Positions 12,664 through 21,772 of a stretch of 47,870 bases of DNA are shown here, piece by piece (within the stretch, counting starts at the first letter, position 1; each line of letters opens with the position of its first letter). A program made the position numbers and the translations under genes. Below the pieces are notes generated by a model, which worked only from the letters and a program-made list of their open reading frames with translations, had not been told where the DNA came from and ran no database searches. Source of the stretch: Micractinium sp. NFX-FRZ (lineage: Eukaryota; Chlorophyta; Trebouxiophyceae; Chlorellales; Chlorellaceae); assembly GCA_029339195.1 (NCBI GenBank), contig JAPTJF010000466.1:1-47870 (forward strand), written 5' to 3'.

Positions 12664-13475
12664 CTACATGAAGTGCCATAATTCTTGTGTTTGAGAGTAC
12701 CCACCATGTGCGCCCACGGCCCACTGTTGCTGCCCCAGCATGCCGGCGTGGGGCAGCTGCAGGGGTGGCCGGCTGGCACTTCGTTGGATGGCACCCAGGA
12801 ACGCGGCGCAAGTGCCCATGCGACAGGCTGGGGACAGGTAGGGCGACGTGGGCGGCGCAGCGGCTGCCGCGGCGCGGGGCACCAGCTCCTCTGCCAACGT
12901 GCTCGGTGGCGGCGGTGGCGGCGGAAGTGTTTGGGCTGGGGATCACGAAGCCTGCCTCTGCAAGTGCAGCCATGCTCTGGGTGACGAGCCGCTGCAGCCA
13001 GATGCCCAGGAGGGGCAGGGCAGCGGCAGGGGCGGCGTTGGCAGTCACGCTGGGCCAATTGCTGCTGCTGCCGCTGCACAGGTGCTCCACTGTGTGCGCC
13101 GCCGCAGATGAGGCGGCGTAGGCATGCACGGCAGGGATCTCGCCGCTGGCGCAGCGCGAGAAGCAGCGGGCGACGGCAACCGAGGCAGAGTCGGGGGACA
13201 GGGGACGGGTGAGAGGCAGGGCATGTGGAGAGAGCGCATCGCATAGTCAGCCTGCCTGCCTGCTAGCGCCCACCAACCCACCCACCCCAGCCCCCTGCTA
13301 CTCCCCGCACACTGAACTTGCCGTTCTCCTGCATAGCAGCTGCGCATCCCAGCTCTCTGCCCAGATGGGAGTCTGACCCAGCGCGAAGAGGAGTTGGGAG
13401 CTTGTTATTGTGATTCATATGTGTATACCCAAGCTCATCAAAATCCAGCAGTAAGACCAGGCACAAGAAGTCCAC
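12664..13475 (-). CDS. Uncharacterised protein, paralogue of the 4096-4560 fragment
   Basis: The core exon on the minus strand (about 13145-12897) reads GEIPAVHAYAASSAAAHTVE and continues through LLGIWLQRLVTQSMAALAEA. A final exon ends GGYSQTQELWHFM with the stop at 12664-12666. A 55-nt intron with GT-AG ends would join these in phase. Upstream, a protein-like stretch (VDFLCLVLLLDFDELGYTHM) ending ENGKFSVRG near 13310 probably belongs to the same gene, but I could not match its phase to the core exon. An ATG at 13915 (MAYSNEPALSSR followed by a GTGAGC donor) is a possible first exon. The core looks helical and may associate with membranes. The relation to the fragment at 4096 is seen directly; the function is unknown. 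Confidence 0.42.
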
Positions 13476-13922
13476 CAGGCACTGTGGCTGCTTAATGGGG
13501 CGCAGGTTTCTACACGGTGGCCGCCATAGCCGCCTGGGATGCAGAGCGCCAGTGCAAGGCTCATGCCTCCGTAAAGGCAGGACAAGTCCAGGCAGCTGGG
13601 CAGGTGCTGTGACAGGTTGTCACCGTGTGGTCAGGCAGCTACAGTCTCCTATGGTGTGCCCCGCTGGACCGTTCCCACCACATCACCAGAAAATGCGCCC
13701 GTGCGGCGCTGCGGCGCTGCGGCAGCGACGGCGGCGGTGGCGGCGGGCCTGGCGACTTGTGGCACCTCTATACACAGGGGGCCTCTGTTCTTTCCCTTTG
13801 CAGTTAGCAGCTTCCAGGTTAAGATCCGAGGCACGAAACCGGATTTGCGGCTGGTTGGTGAAGGCTCATGCAAGCTCACTCGGCTGGAAAGCGCGGGCTC
13901 ATTTGAATAAGCCATGCGGCTG

Positions 13923-13975
13923 CGTTCAGCCTTATAAGGCTGAACGATGATGAGCCATCATTATCTTGGCTCATC
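13923..13975. promoter_or_regulatory. Two adjacent inverted repeats in a divergent upstream region
   Basis: Positions 13923-13946 form a perfect 24-bp palindrome centred on TTATAA. It is followed directly by a second inverted repeat with 9-bp arms at 13949-13957 and 13967-13975 around a 9-base loop. They lie upstream of the plus-strand gene at 14097 and close to the possible minus-strand start at 13915. The TATA-like centre could serve either direction; a dimeric factor binding site or a hairpin are alternatives. Confidence 0.6.
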
Positions 13976-14096
13976 AAACGCACTGTGAACAGTATCGTCG
14001 GCCTACACCTGTGGGGGGCCCTTTAGGCCAAAACTTCGAACCTCTTGATCGCATATAGCGGCCCGCACGGCAGTCTGCAAGCTTGGAGCCGTCAAG

Positions 14097-14631
14097 ATGG
14101 CAGCGCTGCAGCTGGTGAGTGCCTATGCCGCTTCACTTGCAACCGCTGCTGCCTGCAGCGCGCCGCCTGGAACCCCCCGCTGTCGCCGCCGCCGCCGCCC
14201 CCTGCAACCCCCCGCTGCTTCGCCCCCTGCCTGCGCCACTTGCTGACTTGCTCCTTAATGCAGCTTCTGACCACAAGCGCCGTGATGCACTGCACATAAC
14301 CTTGCAGGACTATGCCACACTGTATGGTATTCTTCAGCTAAACATCATTTCTGTAGTTCTGCTGGCGATGATCTGGCCCAAGCTCCTGGGCATTGTGCCA
14401 GGCGACCCGGCATGCCCTGCAATGGTCAAAGCGGTGGATGCCAGTAAGTCCCCACACTGAAGGTGGCAGCCTGTGCTCATACTTCGGCAAGCAGGCAAAG
14501 CTCAGCAACTCCCTCCCCCCGCCCCTGCAGGCTTCATCGTCTGCCTGGCGCTCTTCATGTACAGTTTGCCTACTTTGTTCACACTTCAACTGCTAGTAGC
14601 CTACGTAGCTCAACATGTTTACTGCAAGTAA
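14097..14631 (+). CDS. 84-aa protein with two membrane helices
   Basis: Three exons: 14097-14114, 14308-14443 and 14531-14631, joined in phase to exactly 84 codons plus TAA. The start MAALQLDYATLYGILQLN leads into a first hydrophobic segment (IISVVLLAMIWPKLLGIV). After a short polar loop with a Cys-Pro pair (DPACPAMVKAVDA) comes a second one (FIVCLALFMYSLPTLF). The C-terminus is short and ends HVYCK. A helical hairpin of this size suits a small subunit of a membrane complex in the ER, mitochondrion or plastid. The family is not recognised. An alternative acceptor at 14263 is out of frame, so the one at 14307 was chosen. Confidence 0.65.
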
Positions 14632-14824
14632 GCTTAGGCTGCAGTGGTGCTGCAGAGTCTCGGCGCCTTCTCTTGGCAGCATATGCATGCCGCCCATCTG
14701 GCTGGGATGTCAGGCTGGCGTGGCGCAGCACCCAACTTGCTGGAAGCGTATGTAGCCAGCACCCAACAGCAGGGCTGGCTGCTGTACACAGCACCCAGCT
14801 TGCTGTTTGCCCCATTGATGAGTC

Positions 14825-15743
14825 ATGCAACGCGCAGGCGTGCTTCAGGGGCAACCGTGTGCCCAGTGTGGGGACCCAGTCACCCAATGCATCTGCACCC
14901 AAACCGGTGACCCTGAGCTGGTTTCCCAACCACCATGCATCTACTGCAGGCTGAGGGCAGCGACCCTGCAGCGTACGCTGGAGCACCACTCTGTTATCCT
15001 GCGCGTGCGCAGCGATGCCACCTACCGGGGGGGAGTGAGGCTTTGCAACGCAGCTATCAGTGGGGACACAGCTGCTGTGCAGCGGCACCTCAGCTCTGAG
15101 GGCTGCGACCCGTCCATTCAACTCACTCACGGCCGCACCGTAGCTCACTTTGTGGCACAGCATGGGCAGGCTGGAGCGCTGAGGATGATTCTGGAGGCGG
15201 CACCCACTTTGGCCCTTGCCTTGGACGCTGGCGGCAACACTCTGCTGCATCACGCGGCGGGCGGCGGCCGGCACGTGATTCAGCTGCTGCTGGACTTCGA
15301 GCCGGCAGCCGCCTCGGTGCGCAGCAAGGATGGATGGACGCCGCTGGGCTTAGCCGTTATGCATTTGAACTTGGGAGTGCTGCCCACCCTTCTGGCAGCC
15401 AGCATCTGTAGCCGCCACAGCCATCAAGGATGTCATCCTGTCTTCCAGCTCCGCTCCCAAGTACCGGCCCATCTTTGCTGACCTCGTTGCTGTGCATGCC
15501 CCGCTGAGCGCTGAGGTGTGGGAGCAGGTGCCCATCCCCTGCCCCGGCCTGGGCCGTGCCCTGCCCGCTGCGCTGGCGCTGCCCGACAGCGTCAGGGAGG
15601 CGCAGGTGCGGGCAATCATGCGCCGCCTGCCACCGGCTGACAGGGCCCGGCTGCACACGCTGCTGCTGTGCCTGCCACGCGTGCAGCAGCGCATGCAGGT
15701 GCACCTCCCTGCCGACATCATCCACATGCTGCTGGCGGTGTAG
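14825..15743 (+). CDS. Ankyrin-repeat protein with an apparent frame break
   Basis: From 14825 the frame reads a Cys-rich start (CAQCGDPVTQCIC, later CIYC) and then about three ankyrin repeats: LCNAAISGDTAAVQRHL, GRTVAHFVAQHGQAGALRMI, GNTLLHHAAGGGRHVIQLLL and DGWTPLGLAVMH. The ankyrin frame then ends by about 15412. A second frame, shifted by one base, carries on with a convincing tail (AIKDVILSSSSAPKYRPIFA to IIHMLLAV) and stops at 15743. The shift lies between about 15365 and 15412. It is either a frameshift (sequence error or mutation) or a 22-nt GT-AG intron at 15377-15398, which would restore the frame but remove part of an ankyrin helix. Ankyrin proteins bind other proteins; no partner can be inferred. 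The Cys-rich start may be a separate exon or non-coding. Confidence 0.6.
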
Positions 15744-16120
15744 CTTGGCCTGCCCCTGGCTTGTAGATGTACACGTGGCTGCTGCCTGTCTCCAGATTCG
15801 GACCATCCACTCCTGCTTTGTTCTTGCTGGTGCAATCTTTCCATTCCTTGTCATACGCTTCAGTGGTCCTCCTTCCTCATGTGACACAATACAAACAGAA
15901 TGCAGCGCCTGCTAGCGCCACAGCGCCTGCGCAGGCAGTGCCCCAGAGGACAGCGAGGGGCTTGCATGGCCAGGACATCAGTGACAGTGACACGTTCTTG
16001 CATGTTCTGAAGTTTTGAAGCGCAAACCCTCCGAGCAGCACTCGGCGCTAGCTGCTGTGGCCGACGCGGTCGGCTGAGCCTGCTGTGGCCGTTGGGGCAG
16101 CCCCTCGTGGATGCACCCAG
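15744..16120. other. Intergenic, nothing recognised
   Basis: This stretch holds the 3' untranslated region of the ankyrin gene and the upstream region of the gene at 16121. No exon-like stretch, repeat or clear TGTAA polyadenylation signal was found. Confidence 0.4.
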
Positions 16121-19100
16121 ATGGAGGCACCCAGCTCCTTGCAGCTCAAGACCCACTGGCTTACTAACAGCTGTGCTCTGTGGGAACTGACTGCATGCAG
16201 TGTTATCGTGTGCCGGGAAGTACCTGCCCCGCCGCCATGTTGTTGCCGCCCACGACGCTCCGCCACAGCATGCGCCGCCACAGCACGCCAGGCAGCATTG
16301 CGCTGCACCAGCGGCTCGCCAGTATTTCAAGCGTTGATCGGCCTGGACATGCAGCCGGGGCGGGTGGCAGGTCCAACACAGGTGCCGGCCGGGCCATCGG
16401 TGCCGGCCGCGCCCAGGCAAGGCAGCCAGCCGCCACAGCAGCCCACAGCGAAAACGAGCCGGTAAGTTGTATTGACGCGCGATACCTCCGCACTGAGCCG
16501 CTGCGCTTCCTTCACCCCGCCCGCCCGCCCGCCCGCCCGCCCGTCAGGCTGCCGCCACACTGCCCGCGACCTGGCCGCCGCTGTGACCTCCTCATTGCTG
16601 CCTCCCTTTGCTGCAGGCGCACCACCCTCCTGTCTGTCGCCACCCTGGCCTGGGGCCCCGGTGCCTTGCTAGATTCTCTGAAAGGCGAGGCTGGGCTGTG
16701 GCGGCAGGAGGCAGAGTTTCTTGGCCGGAAAGCAGCCGACGCCCTCTCCGAGGCCACCGGTGCACAACAAGCGGCGCTAGAGGCCAGCAGCCGGGAGGCA
16801 GCAGCAGCCGCTGCCAGCATCTCATTAGACGCCAGCCTGGCGGACGTGCTGCTGGCGGCGCCGCTGCAAGCCCTGAAGGCGGCGCCTGGCGGCAGCAGCA
16901 GCGGCAGCAGCGGCGGCGGCGGTGCCGGCGGGGCGGCAGCGGCAGCGGCAGCCCTGGCCCTCCCGCAGCTACCTGGGTTGAACGAGTCGCAGTACCAGCG
17001 GGACTATGAGTCAGTGTACCAGCAGGAGCTGCCGTACTTTAAAAAGACGGGCGCCTGCGGGCAGTGCGGCGAGGCAGGGAGCACCGGCGCCGCATTGTCC
17101 GACCGTGCATGGTTCGACTTTTTGTCGTATTGCCAGTTCAAGGCGCTGGCCCGCCAGCTGGGCGCTAGCGTGGCGCCACCTGGCGCCAGCTCAACCGCCC
17201 TGTCTGGCTGGGAGCGCATGCACGCTGGGTCCCCAGAGATGCAGCTGCGGGCGGCGGAGCAGGCGTGGCAGGACAGCCTGGCGGGACAGGCTGCGCTGCT
17301 TCCCGGCAGCGGCGGCAGCGGGCTGGCAGGGGGGACCCAGGAGGAGCAGCTGCGGGCGGCAGCAGCTGCGTACCGTGCACGCACCCAGCAGGCGGCGGTG
17401 CGCGACGGCAACGCTGGTCCGCGGCTCACAGCGGCCGATGCGCTGCGGGTGGGGGCTGGCGTGGTGATCCTGCAGCACATTGAGGCTGACCTGGCAGCCA
17501 GCGCGCGCAGCGAGGACAGCGCGGCGCAGGCAGCGCTGGCTGCCGTGCGCAGCGCGAGCCCGGAGCTGGATGCTGTGAGGGCGGGTGCCCAGGCGCTGCT
17601 GGCTTGGTTCACCTCCAAGGGTGAGCGAGTGTGAAAACGGCTGTGCACGGCTGAATGGACAAGTTGTGGGGCGTGGGAGGCAGCCCTGGTTGCCTGGTTG
17701 AGTTGGGGTGGGGCAGCCCAGTCTTGTGTGCGGGGACGCCTGCAGGCTCACTTCTTTCCACCGGCTCTGTTGCTTGTCTGCGCTCCGCCCTGGCAGGAGC
17801 AGCCTGCATGTCTGGCTGCCGGGCAGGGTGTTGCATACAGCGTTACCACGACTGTTGATTACTACATGAACCATGTGCAGGCCTCCTAGCCGGCGTCACC
17901 TGCCAGCAGTTTGGCCTCTCCCTCGACGAATACGAGGTGCCCACTCAACTTCTGCTGCTGCTGTTGACTGCCGTCTTACAGCGCCCGCCGCCTGCCCGCC
18001 TGCCTGCCCGGCCGCAGGCCTCTTCGCCTCTGCCTCCTTTGCTTTCTTTGGCGCCTCGAAAAACGAGGAGCGAGTGAGCGCGCGCCCCGATCTGGCAGCC
18101 GTGTGTGGCCCCCTGTGCTCATCTGCGGGCCGCATCCCTGCGCTGGCGCCCATTGTGACCCGCTCCTCTTCCTGCACGGCCCCTTGCTTGGGCAACCTGC
18201 TGTGTGTGCACCCCGTCCTGACCCTCTCCCCTGCCTCTATCTTCCTCCCCTGGGTGCCCGCGCCCTCGCTGCCTGCAGAACCACCTGGTGTGGAGCCGCG
18301 GCGAACCGGCTTTCCTCAAGTACTGGCTGCAGTCCCCCGCCACGCTGCGCAGCAGCACAGCGCTGGAGCTGGAGGAGGGGTTCAGCCAGGTGGGCGAGAG
18401 GAGGGTGCAGGGATTCAAGGCCTGACCAGGCAGGAGGGTGCAGGGTTGAGGGAGGGGTTCAGCCAGGTGGGAGGTGCAGGGTTCGGGGGGGTGGGCAGGA
18501 GGGTGCAGGTGGGGTGGAAGGGTGGGGTGCTGGTCTGGTGGGGTGGGGTGGGGTCGGGCTGGGGACGTGGGGTCAGGGGACGGGCGGGCGGCGCGGCCGC
18601 TCTCCCCTGGCGCATTGCGCGTGGCGGGGAGCAGCTGTTGTTTGGCAGGTGGGGATTCACCGGGGTGGAGCAGCAGGGAGGGTTCAGCCAGCCAGGCCCC
18701 GTGGTATTGTGCGCCTGTGTGTGGCCACGTGGTGCAGTTGCCTGCTTGCTTACCTTCACACCTGCCATGCGTGCTTCCCTCCCCCCCTGCAGGACTACGT
18801 GGCCGGCACCCTGCAGGCCTACTTCCGGCGCTGCGGCGTGACGGCCGGCAGCCTGAAGCGCTACCCATCCTACAGCGATCCAGACCTCGTGGCGGAGCAG
18901 GTAATGCACATGTGTCTGCCGCCAGCCCCTGACTTTCACATTGGCTTGGCAGGTGACACACATTGTGCTGTGCACGGGTGGCAGGGTGGGGTGGAGCAAT
19001 TTATGGGAGACTGAGCTGCGGGGCAGGCGGGTGGTGAGGGCAGACTGATGGTGTTGGTGGTGGCAATCGAGCATGTGCGTTGGTGGACGATGGTTTGGTG

Positions 19101-19410
19101 GGACGACGCTGGCTGGAGGCCCGGGGCGTTATGATGTCGGGCAGGGTGGGTTGCGGGTGAGCGTGCCTGCCTGCCAACCACAGCGGCAGCTTGGAAGGCC
19201 AAGCTTGGCAGATGCTGCACTCCACGGTGGCTCCCGCTGGTGTACTGCTGCCGGGCCAAATGTGTCCCGCCGCTGCGCCTGCCCACCCGTCACCCCCTGC
19301 AGTGGACGCTGCGGCGGGTGGTGCCGCTGCCGGAGGGCTACAACTGGCAGCAGTACAGCGAGTGGCGGCCAGATGCCTGCCCGGGGTCGGATGAGGAGGC
19401 CTGCTACTGA
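16121..19410 (+). CDS. Uncharacterised 575-aa protein with a candidate alternative exon pair
   Basis: Exons: 16121-16461, 16617-17620, then one of 17881-17936 or 18018-18073, then 18279-18389, 18793-18900 and 19303-19410. With exactly one of the two 56-nt exons the frame is intact and gives 575 residues. The first exon is Pro/Ala/Arg-rich and may be an organelle transit region. The long second exon is Ala-rich and helical (EFLGRKAADALSEATGAQQA), with a Gly/Ser linker and a CGQC pair in TGACGQCGEAGSTG, followed by DRAWFDFLSYCQFKALARQL. The last three exons are well conserved-looking (YWLQSPATLRSSTALELEEG, AYFRRCGVTAGSLKRYPSYS, YNWQQYSEWRPDACPGSDEE). No known domain recognised. A start upstream of 16121 is possible. 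Confidence 0.68.
16516..16543. repeat. CCCG-type tandem repeat in an intron
   Basis: About seven tandem units of the tetranucleotide CCCG lie in the first intron of the gene at 16121. This is a simple-sequence repeat with no coding role in the predicted model. Confidence 0.8.
18374..18471. repeat. 21-bp copy of an exon end inside the following intron
   Basis: The last 16 bases of the exon ending at 18389, together with its donor start (18374-18394), recur exactly at 18451-18471 within the intron. The copy brings a second GT donor 77 bases downstream. Just after it the intron becomes extremely G-rich. Confidence 0.85.
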
Positions 19411-19804
19411 GAGATTCACACGGTGTTGCGCCCCAAGGGCACGAGCGGGCCTCCAATTGTTTATGTTTGCATTCCAACGTATTCTTCTGCCGTTCAGCCC
19501 CCCTCACTGCGTGTTCCTCAAGTGCACAACCCTCCTGAGCCACCCTGCCTCAGCCACCCTGCTACTGCGTATTCAATTCAGCTGGTGTCGCACACTGCTT
19601 GTGCATCCATAATTACATAAAACGGGTGTGATCGCATCGCATGCGGTTAAAAGAGCGTCCCTGTACGCCTACCCACGCATCATACGTCTTCAAGGCGGCC
19701 CAAGGGCCGGGTGGGGCCACGCCCAAGACGGGCAACACGGGAGGGAGGGGAATAAGGAGGCAGCCGCTCGTTTGGTCACACGCGGCTGCTGGGCCGACGC
19801 CACG
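19411..19804. other. Convergent 3' intergenic region
   Basis: This lies between the stop codons of a plus-strand and a minus-strand gene, so it must contain both 3' untranslated regions. No TGTAA motif was found on the plus strand close to the stop. Nothing else is recognised. Confidence 0.45.
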
Positions 19805-21230
19805 TCACCGCCGTGACGTCACCTCCCGCAGCTGCTTCTCCCACGCGTCCCCGCTGAACAGCACCTCCATGGCTGCCTGGTTGTTGATGTTCACACGGTC
19901 CACGCGTGTCTGTAGTAGAGGGTGGAGGGGGGAGGGAAACAAGACAGGAGGTGTTACATGGGAGTGGGTTACGAGTGGGCTAGGCAGGCAGGCAGGCAGG
20001 CACACACTGTAAGGCGTCCGTCCAGGCTGGCGCCGGGCTCTCCTCACTACGCTGTGCTCCAATCTGCAGCCAGCCTCAAAGCTCCAACCGCGCGCACCCC
20101 TGTCCCCCGACCCCAACGCGCATGCAGCACAAACAGGCGCCCCATCTCCCTGTTCTCCCTGCCCACCCGCCTGCCTCCCTGCCACCCGGCTCCCCTCCCC
20201 GCCTCCCGCCCACAAACGGCGTACCTGCAGCGCAAACACTCGCTCTGTCTCCCGATCCTTGAGCAGCAGCCGGCTGGGCTGCCGCTGGTCCACAACTGTG
20301 TACAGCACCGTGCCGTCACTGGTCACTACCAGCAGCGCTGCGGCCCGCCCCGTCTGCGGGTCGATCAGCGGGCTGACTGCGCGGTGGGGAGGGCGAGAGG
20401 GAGGGCGGGCGGGCAGGTGCTTGGTGGACTGGGGTGGGAAGGCGAGCAGGTGGATGGGCAGGTGGGCAAGGCCATGCACAGAGTACTGGGTGGCTGCAGC
20501 AGGCAGCAGCAGCAGCGGCAGCAGCAGCGCCGTGACAGCAGCTCTGACAGCTGGGCCCCATTTGCCAGTCTTCCTGCCGCCCCTCGCCCACCTTTTTGCA
20601 GCACGCCGCTCACTCCCAGCCTGCTGGCCACCGCCGCCAGCTCCCGCTCCTCCTTGGGGCTGCGGATGCGTGCCAGCAGGCCCTTGCTGCAGGCAGCGGG
20701 TTGGAACAACAAATCCACAGGATTCAACATTCCAAGTCGATGACACCTTGGTCCAGGAGGTTTTGCCAGGGCAGGCAGCAATGCAGAGGTGGGATGCAGA
20801 CGAAAGTGCACAGGTGGTGGTGGGGAGAAGCTGGACTTGATTGGCAATGAGCCAGAGAACAGGAATTCAGCAACGGAGCCCCGTGCTGCAGGCGGAGGCG
20901 CGCAGGCAGGACGCAGGCGTCGGCATCCACAGGCACACGCAAGTGGCGCCGAGTCAAGAGGACACTTCTAACGTCGGATCTTACATCAGATAGCAGCCAA
21001 TCGCACCTGAGCTGCACGCCTAGCGCCAGCATGCCAAGCGTGGCGCCGCCGGCGATGAGGTTGCGCCGGTTGAGCTGCAGCAGCAGGCCGAGGCAGCATA
21101 GCGGATGTGGCACCGCCTCTTGCTGCATACCCGCATCGCTGTGACATCATTGCCCCCCAGGGGCTCCTGCACGGTCAATGGGGCACAGAGCAGCCGGGCA
21201 TGCCGACGCACCTGCACTCCACCGAGCTGA

Positions 21231-21262
<32 letters not shown>

Positions 21263-21490
21263 GGGAGGTGGGGGCGGCGGAGGCGCTCCCTGCTGCTGCG
21301 GTGCAGTCATGGGGACTGGCAGGTTGCGCTGTTGCTGCTGGGCCGGCCCGCCGCCCTGCCTTCCCGGCTCGTAGCTGTGTGTCTGGCTGCTAAGGCGCCG
21401 GGGCGGCGCCGCCACCGCCAGCCGCATGCACCGCCGGTGGGGAGCTGGGGCAGCGGCCGGCCGGCTGCGCGCCGCTGTGATAATTGCCAT
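19805..21490 (-). CDS. Small polyproline protein, 232 aa, possibly organellar
   Basis: Five exons on the minus strand: 21490-21212, 21074-21007, 20686-20592, 20376-20225 and 19909-19805, all in phase. The N-terminus (MAIITAARSRPAAAPAPHRR) is basic with few acids, like a plastid or mitochondrial presequence, and is followed by a run of about 18 prolines. Exon 2 encodes LNRRNLIAGGATLGMLALGV, a twin-arginine-like motif before a hydrophobic helix, as seen in thylakoid-lumen or membrane-anchored plastid proteins. The rest is a small domain with DGTVLYTVVDQRQPSRLLL, ending MEVLFSGDAWEKQLREVTSR. An alternative ATG at 21517 would add nine residues. The targeting is inference from composition. Family not recognised. 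Confidence 0.7.
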
Positions 21491-21772
21491 CAACACAGTG
21501 CACTGCGCCTGATGCATTGTTGGCGCAACGCCCAGGAGACGCGCAGCTGGGCAGGGGTGCGTGGCTGGGCGGGTTAGCCGTGGGAGCCTGCAGGCGAGAT
21601 GCGAGTTTATGCCAACCACTCGTTCAACCGCGCAATGTAATAAGGAGAGAAAGATGGCCGGTGCATGCGTGGAGGGCGCCAAATATTAGCAGTCCCCTTC
21701 CGGCCTCGCTTGGCCGTCTTCTGATCGCCATATACATCACCACCGACATTGCTGCACGCGCCGCCGACACTG
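21491..21772. promoter_or_regulatory. Divergent promoter region
   Basis: This region lies between the start codons of the polyproline protein (minus) and the sialidase-like protein (plus). No TATA box is evident. An alternative start of the minus gene at 21517 falls inside it. Confidence 0.45.
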
